A program made the translations under genes and the position numbers. A stretch of DNA of 64,000 bases. Source: Apteryx mantelli (lineage: Eukaryota; Chordata; Aves; Apterygiformes; Apterygidae). Position 1 is the first letter of the stretch; each line of letters opens with the position of its first letter. The DNA is taken from assembly GCF_036417845.1 (NCBI RefSeq), contig NC_089980.1, positions 54,062,501-54,126,500 of the forward strand, read 5' to 3'. Shown here one piece after another: positions 25,269 to 62,600 of the stretch. The notes beneath the pieces are model-generated. The model had not been told where the DNA came from. It saw only the letters and a list, made by a program, of their open reading frames with translations, and did no database searches.

Positions 25269-28200
25269 CTACATGTGCCATGGGAGAAGTTGGAGGCATT
25301 GCTGATGGCCCTGGTCCTGGAAATGCAGAGGATTCAGGTTTGACCTCAGCAGACACCTTCGACGAAAGTCCATCAGGCTCCCAGTACTTCCTCCCAGCAG
25401 ATCCAGGGTAAAACTCCTCCCCATCATACCTACAGCAAACAATATAACCCTGAGTATAGGAGCACAACCCACAAGCCAGACGAGAGATTTCAAACACCAG
25501 GAATAACAACAAACTGCACCACATAACTTGTTTCTAGTGGTGGATAAGGGCTGATGCTTCAGAAGAAGGCAAAATGTCCCCTCACTCTCATCCCTGGATG
25601 CCAAGCTACACATCAAGGACAGAAAAATACCCAGCTTCCTACAATGCATGTTTTTGATCACATATCTCCATTCTAATAGCCAGAGCTGAAACCAGTGCTT
25701 CCTCACCACACAAACATCTCCAGCAGTTAAAATAAAGGAAATTCAGAAAATGCAGGGAGGGAGGAGGGAAGCCACAGAGGGAGCAACCCAGGCCTAAGCT
25801 TCAGAACGGCAGCTCTCTGCCTCACTGAGAAAGTGTGTGCTCACCCTCTGGAGTATTAAAGTTTTTAATGCACATACAGTGCTTGGGTCTAAGATGATCT
25901 GGAGGAGAGGGTAACACTGAGGTCTGTAGCCAGTGCAAGAGCAGGAATGGCTTAATACAATGCTTCTATTTTGAAACTTATTGATTAGAGTACAAGCCAC
26001 ACTCAAAACTTTGTTTTCTAAAGGGTGAGGAACATGGCTGTGGTTTAGTGCTGCCATGATCCTCAAAAAAATTCAGGCTATTTGTTAACTAGCCATAGCA
26101 AAGAGGCTGAGTATTTTCTGCGGCTAATGCAAACTAATTTTTCCTACATAAAATTCTCTGCTGTCTCTAAAATATTCAGTGGTATTTTCCATGTGGTGAG
26201 TTGAGACCTAAGATTTCTAACACTTGCCATGTCCAATTATCTCATTGTATATTAAGAACAGCAGTGATTGGGAGAAAGAAAAATAAAGATTGGTAGAAAT
26301 GTACTTTTATGAGATTTAAAATAAAAATGTAAGGCAGATATTTCCAGAAATAAAAATAAAACAGAATTTTAAAATACCGCAGCTATGCTCTTCAAAAGCC
26401 TATATTCAGCTGCCCCTGCAGTCTACTAGAAAGAATATATATGATTTCTGCTCATTACATCTCTGTGGTAGGACAGCAGACTTTCAATGCAAGGGTTGCT
26501 ATCTGGATCTTATTGTGCAAACTACAACCATTTCCTCCTTCCAGAGCCAAGTTCAGGGTCCAAAAGGACCGATGCAGTTGGTATCCAGCTGAACATCAGT
26601 GTGAAAATGCTGCACGGCCATGGGAAAAGTCCACTAAAGCTTCCTGGTGTTCTCACAGTGTTAGGTTTCATGTTTTTGATCCAAAACAGCAGCATTGCTT
26701 CCTGTGCAGCACATGCTGGAGCATGCCGGCCTCTAGTCCCCCAAAATATGAGCTGCTAGGACACAATACATGCCTGCAAATGAGATGGGAACTACTTTGA
26801 GGTAGGTTTACTGTTACTTTATAAAATGTTATTTGGGTGTGAGAGGTGAAATCATACGTGGGGAAACATAGTCCTTCCTAGACTATTCATTTCTGCGTAA
26901 TCTCCTGTCACCTCCTCCTGCCCATTGCTGCTGACAGGAAGACACCTTACGTGCACCAGGTTTGCCCCTTCCACGTCTCTTCTCACAGCAAAGCCTGGGC
27001 CGATCGCAGCAGTCTGGGGCCGTCACTCAGTGTCCACCTTGCCGAGGATGCTCCTGGGCAAGAGGCATCCTGTACGCTGCGCTGGGTGTCGCATCTCGCT
27101 GAGCCATAGGCCCAAATGCAGCGTTGGCAGCCCCAGCTACGATGAGATTGAAGGTCCACAGCAACTGCAAAAGGGCCCAGCAGCAAAAGAGAGGCCATCC
27201 ACCACTGAAACTAGACACGAAGCAGAGCTGGTCTCTGAGAAGTGGCAACAGGGAAGTTATTGTAACAGTGTGGAGATATTATTAAAAATGTAGTGCAATC
27301 TTTCATTTCTGTGTTTGCCAAAGAGGACTGGTAACAGATGCCAGAAAATGAAGCACATTTCTCAGCTGAGGATGGAGTCAGTTAGAAGCACTCCTAAGAT
27401 GACAGAAAGGCTGAAGACTGACAGGACTTCAGGGCCATATCAGGCTTCAGAAGAGGTCATAGGGAAAATAACTTGAAATTGCTTTTGATAGAACAAGTCT
27501 CTGCTGCAGTGCAGCTGGTAATAATGAGAAGGGATCCAGGAAAAGCTGTAAATGTAAAGATCTTTCTTTTCAATAAAAGGAACTGGGAACCTCAGCTTTG
27601 GGCAAAATGGGAACTAGCTAGAAGGCTGTTATATGGGATTAGAAGAGAAAAATCCTGCCTCACACAGACTTTTTTTTTGAAGGATGGAGCTCAAAAACAA
27701 ATGAATAAGCTGTAGGTATCATGAGGGTTGAATGTATGTTCCTATCCCTGTAATTTGATTTTCCCTGTGTGGTTAGGGATGAGGTGGTTAGGGTTATGAG
27801 ATGACACTCCTCTGATGTCTGCAAATGGTCTGAGGAAAAGATACTTGCTAGGAGAGGAAGCAGCTTGGCAATAAAAGAAAAACAGCTTTACTGAGTCATA
27901 TCCAGGGTTCATCTACACCTGTGTCCTCTCACCAGCAGTAACTAGTGCAAGATGCCTATAGGAAAATACAGAAACAGAGCAGGCACATAGCATTACTGCC
28001 TCTACTATAACCTCTCAACTTCCAATAGTTTGTGGCTCTGGGACTTCCCATCCCAGGGACTGTATTGCATTGAAAGGGTTTGTCTTCCATACATCTGTGT
28101 ATTGGGTTTTTTGAATTAATATCAACATTTCACATCTAGAGCATCCAGTGCCAAAGATTACCATACGTTAAGAAGAAACAGCTTTGACCCCCAGTGTAAT

Positions 28201-29170
28201 TTAGGCATACAGCCTTCTGTTCAGGAATCGGATGTGCTGCCCTTGGGCCTGAGAGATGCTGCCAGAGTGACCTGAGACCATTTGCACAGTAAGAGAACAG
28301 TCTGGGGCTTATTTGCTTATGCCTTTTGCAAAGGAATTTAATGAACACGTAATGACAGCAGGCAGTATGCAGAACTAGTGCCGAGCAATTCAGCTGCCAG
28401 CTTCCTGGAGGAGTGAGTTCACATGGGCTTTCCAGGCACTTTCCCTCCGAGGCTTGTCCAGGTTGCCACCTACTCTGGGGCAGTGGGATCTAGGGGAGTT
28501 TGAGCTCTGAGGATGTATCCAGACCCCCTGCAGCCTCCCTTAGTGGGACATTACACAGTGCCAGATGCTACAGAAGAAAGACATGGGGCTAGCGGGTGCC
28601 AAATTATGGTATAGACTGTTTTGATTGTTCACAACTACATGCAGAAAGAGAAAGAAAAAAGTACTATTTTATAAAAAGCCCCTTGATCAACCCAGAAAAA
28701 CTATGGAAAGGCCACTCGTGTGGTACCCAGGGCAAAGCTTACAGAAGTATGAAAAAATAGCTTTTATGAAAAAAACAGATCTTGTACAAACCTGGTAGCG
28801 TTTGGCCAAAAAAAACGTATTCACATTTACAAAAGATGTCCAAGCTGTTCCTCTGCTGCCAGATGACATAACTAATTAGTAACTGCTTTTTTTCTGAAAA
28901 CAGAAAAAAATAAATAAATAAGCAAATCCCTGCCAAAATCGCGCCCCCCCCCGGCACCCCCAAACTGACCCCAAGCACGGGCCCTGCTGGGGGGGGGGGG
29001 ACAACGGTTTGTCCCGACCTGCCCGTGCAGCGGGAGCCCGCCGCGGGCGGAGGGGAGGGTCTCCACGTTAGTTGGGGGAGAAAAAAACAGGCAATTATAA
29101 AAATTGAACACCTGGAAAAGCCGCCTGCGCGCCCCCCCCCCCCCCCCGGGGAACGGTGGGGCGCCGCCAT
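25269..29170 (-). other. Candidate three-exon gene of unknown function (unverified)
   Basis: Possible CDS: 29170-29112, 27234-27038, 25429-25269 on the minus strand, about 138 codons. Exon 1 starts at an ATG with G at -3 and +4 inside the CpG-rich block. It encodes MAAPHRSP, a glycine run and AGGFS, then donor CAG|GTGTTC. Exon 2 follows acceptor CCACTTCTCAG and encodes a hydrophobic, helix-like stretch (WPLFCCWALLQLLWTFNLIV) and PMAQRDATPS, with the weaker donor AAG|GTGGAC. Exon 3 follows GCTGTAG and ends at TAG (25269-25271). All three phases join. AATAAA signals follow at 24914 and 24905. I do not recognise the protein. The exon-1 frame depends on an uncertain run of 16 or more G. It may be a non-coding transcript or chance. 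Confidence 0.2.
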
Positions 29171-29380
29171 GCCCCCCCCGGCCGCGCTCCTCGGTCGCCT
29201 CCCCGCGCCCCGGCCCGGCGCCGCCGCGCGCCGCCGCCCGCGAGGGGGCGCCCGCGCCGCGCAGCAACGGCCGCCGAGGGGGGAGGGGGAGGGGCGCCCC
29301 GGCACGGCACCGCCCCCTGCCGGCGGGGCGCGCAACCGCCGCGGAGCGCCGCGGGAGTACCCTGCCTCCCCGCCCAAACG
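28930..29380. promoter_or_regulatory. Isolated CpG-island-like block
   Basis: A roughly 450-base stretch is dense in CG dinucleotides (for example GCGCCGCC, CCGCCGCGCGCCGCC, GGCGCGCAACCGCC) and sharply distinct from the AT-rich flanks. It contains long C and G runs (12 G at 28989-29000, 16 C at 29132-29147) and a TATAAAAA at 29096-29103. CpG islands usually mark promoters in vertebrates. No known gene start is here: KIF25 ends 14 kb to the left and FRMD1 ends 5 kb to the right. Confidence 0.75.
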
Positions 29381-31555
29381 CTGTTAAAAAAAAAAGAAAA
29401 AAAAAAAAGAGTTGGGGGGGGGGTGTCTGAAAAGCTGAAGGGTTTACTAAAACTTTCTCAACACCTAAATTGTTATTTTGTCCAAAAAAAATAGCAATTT
29501 CTGGTCAGGCTGAGCCCTTGCCCTCCTCCCCTGCAGCCTGCGGTGCTGCCGTGGGTCCCCAGCTGCCCCCGGGGTCCGTCAGGGAAGGACTCGCTGGTGG
29601 TGCCCCCCAGCCTCCCCCCACGGCTTTGCCATTTTGTAGGGCACATTGCGAGTCTGCCCTTTGGCGCCCTGCAGAAAGGGAAGGAACAGGTACCGCCACG
29701 CTGTAAATGGTTAAGAACGCCCATTTTTAATACGCTGAAGCAAATCTGCGTAATGGGGAGAGTAAAGCAAGAAAAGGAGGTTGGGGAGCTGCGTGGCCCA
29801 GCGCGCATGCCTGCAGCGAGGCACCAAGTGGGAAACACTGACTGCTCTCCCCAAGCCCTCTCCTGGCACAACAAAAGGAGCGTGTTTCCGTGCCTCGACT
29901 TCCCCAGCTGCAGCCAAGGTCCGTGCAAAGGCTGATGGCACATCTTTGTTTCCCATCTCCTCCTCGCCACGGGTGGGCCTCCAGGAGGGCCATGAAGGCA
30001 CCGTCTGGTCCTCAGGCCGCTTGTGGGAGGAGCACAAGGGCCCTGGGAAGACTTTCGGGGAAGGAGCAGGCTTCAGACACGGTACAAAAATGGGGGCAGT
30101 AGCAGTAGGGGTCTCTGGATACACTGGCAGGGACAGCAGGGAGAAGAAACCCAGATAGGTTAGAAGAGGCTCTGACCAGGAGACACCTTGCCCGGGCAGG
30201 GGAAGTGCCACCGCGGGCAGGCAAGCAGCAAGGGCAGAGATCGCACTCACCCCCATGGGGCCTTGCAGCCAGTTCTCGCTTGAATGTGTTCAGGCCCTTA
30301 AAACAACTGGCTGCCTTTAGTTTCATAGACCTTACTGCCAAGAACTCCATGGAGAAACTGCTTTCATTTGACCTAAAATTCTTAAGGCATTTTTAAATGC
30401 CCCCTCAGTCAGCTTTAGCAAAACAGATGCTGCTTAAACACCTTCAAACGTTACCTCCATGCAAGCTCCCATGTTTGACATGCCTCACTATGGATGAGGT
30501 GCAGTAACAAGATCTCCCCCATCCCAGGCTGCCTCACATTTATTGAATGCACATGGGATTCTCTGGCACCATGAGAAGTCCCATCTTCAGAGACAAACTC
30601 ATCCTAGCAGGCAAGAAGGCACTATCATGATTTTATCTCCATAGAAAACTGCATTTGGAACCAAACCTCTTCCTCCCCACATCCCTGACCCAGAATTGTA
30701 TGAGAGTCACTAAAGTCTTTGTGACTTGACATACTAGAAACACAGCAGGTACTAGACAAAAATGTGAATTATGGTGGTCACAAGATTAAGGGCAACAGTA
30801 CAACATTTAAATACATTAAAAAAAAAAATCTGTCCTTCCTTTGAATACTAACTTTAGTAGTCCATAACACAGAAGAAAAAAAAAAGAAAATGAACTTATG
30901 AGGGAATCCCAGTCAACAAGCTACTCTGAGGAGAGGCAGGTAGTTTACTATGGCACTCTTTCAGAGATTTGTCCTCAGATAAAATACAAGTTATGTAACT
31001 TGCAAAAAAAAAAGAAAGAAAATGTTTATATCCTGAGAAAAGCAAATTTTTTCATGCATGCCAGATACTAGGTCAGCATGTTAGATTACTTGTGGGTGAC
31101 AGCTCTTCAGCAGCATTTTGAATCACATGCTGGTGTGCCAAGCCTCAGATGCAGCCCCAAGGAGGATGCTGCCAGAATCTCTCTACACCATGCAGGATTG
31201 CCCAAATGCTGTCTTCTTGACTAACCATGAGTGTGTCTCTCTTTCCCACAGCAGCCTAACTTGTCTCTTTATTTAGATTCAGCTCCCATTAGTGGTCCTG
31301 CTGACTCCAACCAGCTGGACTGGGTCCTTAACGCATGACAGAGACTGGTGTGGCAGCTTACTGCTGAGACTGGCAAGGAGAAAAAGGAGTTGTTCCACTG
31401 CCTATGGTGCTTATGGTTTGACTTCCAATCTGAGCTCACACGTGCTACAATCTAGCAGCAAATTCATTTCCACAACCTATTTATCTCTAACGGAAGATGT
31501 CATTGACATGTACCTCTTGAAAAAAATTCACACAATTACCTTTTTCTATCCATAC
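29381..31555. other. Intergenic, no gene recognised
   Basis: The first part (to about 30.3 kb) remains GC-rich, which makes long overlapping open frames in most frames without recognisable products. It begins with an A-rich tract (29386-29408) and a run of 10 or more G. After 30.4 kb it becomes AT-rich with short A runs. Confidence 0.6.
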
Positions 31556-34222
31556 TTTATTGCAGGTGTACATATAATTATTTGTATTTTATTTTAAACA
31601 AGAAATTCCTTTCATAGAAAGGAGAAATGTTTACCATTAAAATAGAGTGATTATACGAGTATATTACAAATATGTACAAATACTGGCAGCTAGTTTCTAA
31701 CATCAGCTGATAAATGCTTACATTACCCTCTACCAAACTAATAAAAACCAAAATAATAAAAGAGACCTTCTAAGTTTGAAGACAACAAAATCTGTTACTA
31801 CCGGGAACAGGTTTTTTTCATATGAATACAAAAACTTGCATAACAGATATTCACAGTGCTTGTAAGATATTCATTAATTCATTTTCAGTCTACACACAAA
31901 AAAAGTGTCCAGTCTCCCCTTCATATACATATGTAACTTATAGTACTGGAAGGAGCTGTGTAGACAATTGAAAGAAGAAGTCAAACTTGGAGAGTTTTCC
32001 TTCCCCACAAGCCATGAATAAATACACCCTCCCTCCCCCCCTCCAAGTACATACAGGCATCAGAAGCAATGAATGCACATACAAGAACCAATTACATTGT
32101 TTTTAGGCATTGGTACATTTTGTAAACCAGCAACACTAACATTACAGCATTTTGGAATAGTGGCAACAAGAGTTCAAGTGTATGTAGAAATATGGTTTTC
32201 ATGTCATCTTAGCAAAAATAGAAATACCCAGAGTTTCAACACACACTCATTTTCACCAATTCCATTTAATGCTTGGTAACACTAGAAAGAAAACACCAAG
32301 CTGATTAATGGTAATAAACATTTCAGGTAAGCTGGTCAGGCTGAAGCAGGTATGAATGTGATTGCCTTTGAGAAAACAAGTGTGAATGGCTATGAGCATA
32401 TGTATCACATGTTTTATAACAGCTTTCCAAACAGCTATTCCCACTTCAAACTTTTTTCCAGTAAGTGACTGTTGACAGAACCACAAATAATTATACATCA
32501 GCATGTGTGGGAGAGCAACAGTTAAGCAGAGAGGTTACACCAGAACTCCCTGCTTTTTCATTAAAATATGGGCACCAGAGTAAGACTCATCTATCCAGTG
32601 CTGCAGCTGGTTTCATTCTGTGGAAGAACAAGGTTGTTCCATGCAGTACAGCCACCAGCCTCCTGGGTCTTGGATATGCCCCTCTCCATAGAATACAGCC
32701 AAACAGGCCCCAGGTAGCAGGAGGCTAGACTAGCCTGTTCATGAGCAGACAGATGCTCTTTAAACATTTAGATCCATTTAGCAGAGTTTATTTTGGATAC
32801 AGGAAAAATATCTTCAGTATTTTGTGGTGGCATTTTTGGCTTTGCTTGGAATAATGGAAAAAAATGTTGGGAATCAACTCGGGGGGAAGGAGGGAGAGGA
32901 GGAAGGGGAGGTAGGGAAGAAAATCAAATAAATATTCCTTTATTTGGCTGCTAGAAGGTGACAAGATGTTTTTCACACCAAACAAATGCTTTAATCAAAC
33001 AGCATAATCATAGCTATTGTATCAGTGAGAGCCAGCATAGCCAGCTCTGTAGGACTCAAAATCATCATACATGTTCTCCTGGCTTGACACACAATCCCAC
33101 TATACTTCCACCATCATGGGCCCTACAGCATCATTCACTCACACTTGCACACCCTATGGACTAAATTGGACAAAGTCACTAATAACTACCTGATTTGCCT
33201 TTCCAAAGCGACTTTCTCCAGCCCATACTTGCCTCCTAAGCAAAGGATAAAAATTTCTAAGGAACAGATTTATTAAAAATAAAGAACAACCTAAAAAGTA
33301 TGATTCAGAGTCAGGAGTGATCATGCTTGGACAAATTTTCCAGTCACACTCCCATCTTTAAGAGCCAGTCAATTAGCATTATCATCTTGGCTGTTTCTAA
33401 GAGGACAGAAGACAAGTCACTTCTTTTCTCCTCTCCCCCATCTCTCATAGGATATAAGAATTTACCTACCAATCTAATCATGGAAGTAGTAGACAGCTGA
33501 CAGTTCCATTTCTTGCATTAAAAAAAAAAAAAAAAAAGGTAAACAAAGACAGAACGAAGGAAAACAGAAAACCCACACTATATTTGGCTGGATGCTTAAA
33601 ACAAAACAAAAACACCTAGAAATAAACTCACAGTAGAGCAGGTCTTGTGCCCAGTAAAGCAAACGGGCGACTTTTGTTCATTACAAAGAGAACAGGCTGG
33701 ACTTTTCCATACACATACCTCCCAATATACTCGGGGTATACCCTGGCCTGACAGCTGTTGGCAGGGTTGAAGCAGCACAGACTCAAGGCAACAAATCTAT
33801 TCGTGTACTAGCATTAACATAAATGGATCATAAGAGAAAGGCAGAAAGCTAAACTGACATGGACTATTTAATTTCTATCTGGTAAATCCATTTTGACATG
33901 TTTTCTTTAACAACTCAGTATCAGTTTTGGTCCACTATTTGGGGGTTTTACATCAGTTATATCACTGCTAATGGTGCAGGCCACTTCCATTTTCTTCTAA
34001 ACCGACACTTCAAATGCCAAATTAAGTGCTATACTCCAGTTAATTTGCCCTGTAGTCAGGTCTGCAGAAGTGATGTCACTTACTGATTATGGAGCTGAGT
34101 AACAAAGATACTTAAAATCTCCAGCAAGAACCAGACTGACATCACATGTGTTAATGAGGTATATATAATCACTTCTGTTTCCATGATGAGATGTCCCCTG
34201 ATGTGGAGGAGCTCCAATCTCA
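31556..34222 (-). other. FRMD1: FRMD1 probable 3' UTR region
   Basis: Sequence past the FRMD1 stop is AT-rich, with no coding signal and no repeat that I recognise. Minus-strand AATAAA signals (TTTATT on +) occur at 33269-33274, 32939-32944, 32787-32792 and 31556-31561, so several 3' ends are possible. The boundary given is the farthest of these and is a guess. An 18-A run lies near 33520. Confidence 0.35.
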
Positions 34223-59625
<25,403 letters not shown>

Positions 59626-62600
59626 CTGAAAGAAACAACCAATCCAACATTACAGAGGGCTCACACACCTGGATGAAGCAATTCTCCTTCCTTATATTGA
59701 TTCTTTGGGTACCATAGCAAAAAAAAAAACAACCCAAAACAAGCTTTGTTTTCAGTATTAATATTACTATCACAAAAGAATTATGAAATTGTTATTCTCC
59801 CTCCTTTACATTGCAAAGTGGCTTGGCTCAGTAAGATGTGAATTTGAATTTAAGGCTTCCTATCTATTGGCATCCCTGTATAAGCAGAGTTTGGATCATG
59901 ATTGGAGCACTAGTTTCATGCAGTACCTTCCAGGCAATTTATATGTCCTCTTAAAGAGCGTGTGTTTGTAATCACAGAAATGAAAGTACTTGCAGGGTAC
60001 AGAGGAGGTTTCCCCGCAACCCAGATGGAGCAGCTTGTTTGGTCCCCCACTGACTTCCACTCACAGAGCAATTGAAACTTAGTTTTCAGAAGCTGCCACG
60101 TATGGCCTATGGGCTCTTGCCTACTTCCACACCACATTCAGACCTTCCAGCATCTTTGCCCCTCAGTGTGTCCCCCAACAGTGTGCATGCACTGAAGAAG
60201 CACTGGCAAATATGCCAGTACATGCTATTGCAGGGGGCCAAAGGCTAGGTATCCAGACATTTGAAAGGATGGTGCATGGTAAAAAAAGGGGTTGTGGCAT
60301 TATGTTAGAGTAACTGAATACCCTTTTCTACCAGGGCTGTTTGAAGCAGAAACTTCCTCAGCTAGGGCAGGACTAGCTGTATGTGCAGACAGGGATGTGT
60401 ACTACGCTTTGAAAATTCCCCAACTAAATGTACTCCCACTTATAGCCTCATTTCCCCTTGCCCCATCACATCACCTGAGAAGCAAAGACAAACAGACTAA
60501 GCAGAAGAAAAAAAAAAAGACAAACTCCCCAGCCCTTAGAGGCATGTGAGAAAGGAATTTTGAGCAAGAGCAGGTGCAGAGAACAGAGTAACACAGACAC
60601 AAGCAATCTGTGCTCAGCTCTGAGTGTGCCAAGCTCCAGCTTTGAAATAGGCCACAATCTTCTGAATTTTGCTTTTACCACTGGACAAAGCTGAGCAGTA
60701 GCAGCCTTCCTGGGGGGGTAAGTGCAGTGCTACCTTCACAGCAGCAAAGAAAACAGAGCAGAAGCCAATTACCCCACTTACCCAGAACTCACACCACCAA
60801 CTTAATTTTTCCAACCCTTTCAGTGCACACATGCCACACCCCCCAGAAACCAGTTGCGTTGTCCTCTGTGCCCCAGGATATACCATATCACTAGATAGGG
60901 ACAACTGGAAACTGGAGGTCATTTAATTACTCAGTTTTTCCACTTGACAATGCATCACTAGTCAGCCACCCAGTATCACTTTACTAGGAGCTTCTGGTGC
61001 ACTACACCAATGCACATACACGTGTGCACACATGTGCTTTGGCAGATGAAGAGATAATGCACAGTTTTGATAAGAAACAAAACCTTTAAGTGTTCAGTCT
61101 CACACCTAAATGCAGTATTTGCTTAGCTGCCAACAACATGCAATTGGAAGGAAAAGTTAGACACTAAGATCTGTCTCCATTTTGGGGGAAAGTAAGTGTT
61201 ATGTGTATGTTCTCCTATCTAAAAAGCATTCACTGAGAAAGAGGCAACCTACTAGCAACCAAAATGATTACATGCATACAACAGTCACTAGCAACACAGG
61301 ACTGTATGTAGAAGCTATAGAATCAGATGCATTTCATAAGTGGCATACTTTGACATATAAAAGAACACAGAGAAGAGAAACCTGCTGTAAGATACTTAGT
61401 TCTATAGAAGTGAACACCTAAAGATTTTGTGACACTTAACTCTAAAGCAGTAATTTAATCAGGTTTCTCAGACAGCAGGCATGGGAGTCCCCACCCAATC
61501 CATTCTCATTTTGGCACTTTCCTTCTGTATTAAGTTTTATTCCCAGCTTTCAAGGCTATGAAATATTGATTAGACTTGCAATCTCTGTTCCGTCTTCCTG
61601 CATTCACCTCTGTCCAAAACACTTCCTTTTGCATTTTTATTTTGTGTGGTTTCTTTGGCCTTTCTTCCCTCTGGGTATGGTTCTTATATCAAGCTCCATC
61701 TCAAATATTCCATGAATCATTCCTTCCCTTGACAAGGGCTGACACTCAGCTTTGATCCATGTCAGACTCGGGGCTTCTTTATACATGAAGTTTAGTCCAA
61801 AGTAAAATCAAGTGTAAGTTTATAGAAGGTAACTGCTACTCCAGAGTCATCCTTATGTGCAAATATTCATACATATTGGTCACCTATTTATATTTTTCTT
61901 GGTTCATATGTTTTAAAACCTCCACTCTGCTGCTCACAAAACAACAAGAAGATTTCAGACTTATGTCTGCCACTCCCCAACCTAAAGGACCTCACCAGAC
62001 TTCCCCTCCCAAGTTTCTGCTCATACTCCCAGTTTTCTTTCACCAGGTTGGCAAGAAGCAACATCTTTTGTGACCAATTTGGAGCTACCCAAACACAGAT
62101 AGGGTGGCTGGTTGTACTGCTCCACTCATGAAGCAGCCTGTCCTTTACCAGGGTAGGTCTCATTCTTTTATTCAGCTACAGCCACCAAAAAAATTTAAGG
62201 AAAAATTTAGGCGATACTTGTAAAAAACAGTTGATATTGATCAACAGGTTCAAAAGCATGAGGGAGATAAAGATAAGCTGCAGCAATGACAGATAAATAA
62301 AACTGAATAAACTGGATATCAGAAAAATTCATCCTCCCCAGCAGAAGCCTCCCATTTCACTTTGAGGTCCTCAGGGTGGCTGGTAAGCTGCAGCACCCAC
62401 TACTCCTCACAGCTCTGCTTTTCTAAGTGTTCATGGCTGATAATTAGGAAACTGTTTTTTCCTGCTCACCATTCCCTCAAATAATCTATACAATCAGCAT
62501 AATGGACACGAAAATTAAACAAGAGACATCTGACAATGGGTGAAGGGATTTCAAAATGGCTCCCACTCTTCTCACTTCAACATTCATGTCTGTGACGAGC

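Noticed and set aside
25028..25411. Plus-strand 127-codon frame
   Set aside because: It overlaps frames on the other strand, no motif is recognised, and its openness may reflect the minus-strand candidate exon.
26522..26701. Minus-strand open frame of 59 codons behind a CAG acceptor (begins EAMLLFWIKNMK)
   Set aside because: It would be phase 0, does not join the frame of the candidate exon at 27234-27038, and has no recognisable similarity.
29025..29494. Several long overlapping open frames on both strands in the CpG-rich block
   Set aside because: High GC removes stop codons in all frames. The products are Pro/Arg/Gly runs interrupted by homopolymers, with no domain.
29473..30256. Long minus-strand and plus-strand frames just right of the CpG block
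   Set aside because: Several frames are open at once in GC-rich sequence, and there is no motif or clear splice structure.
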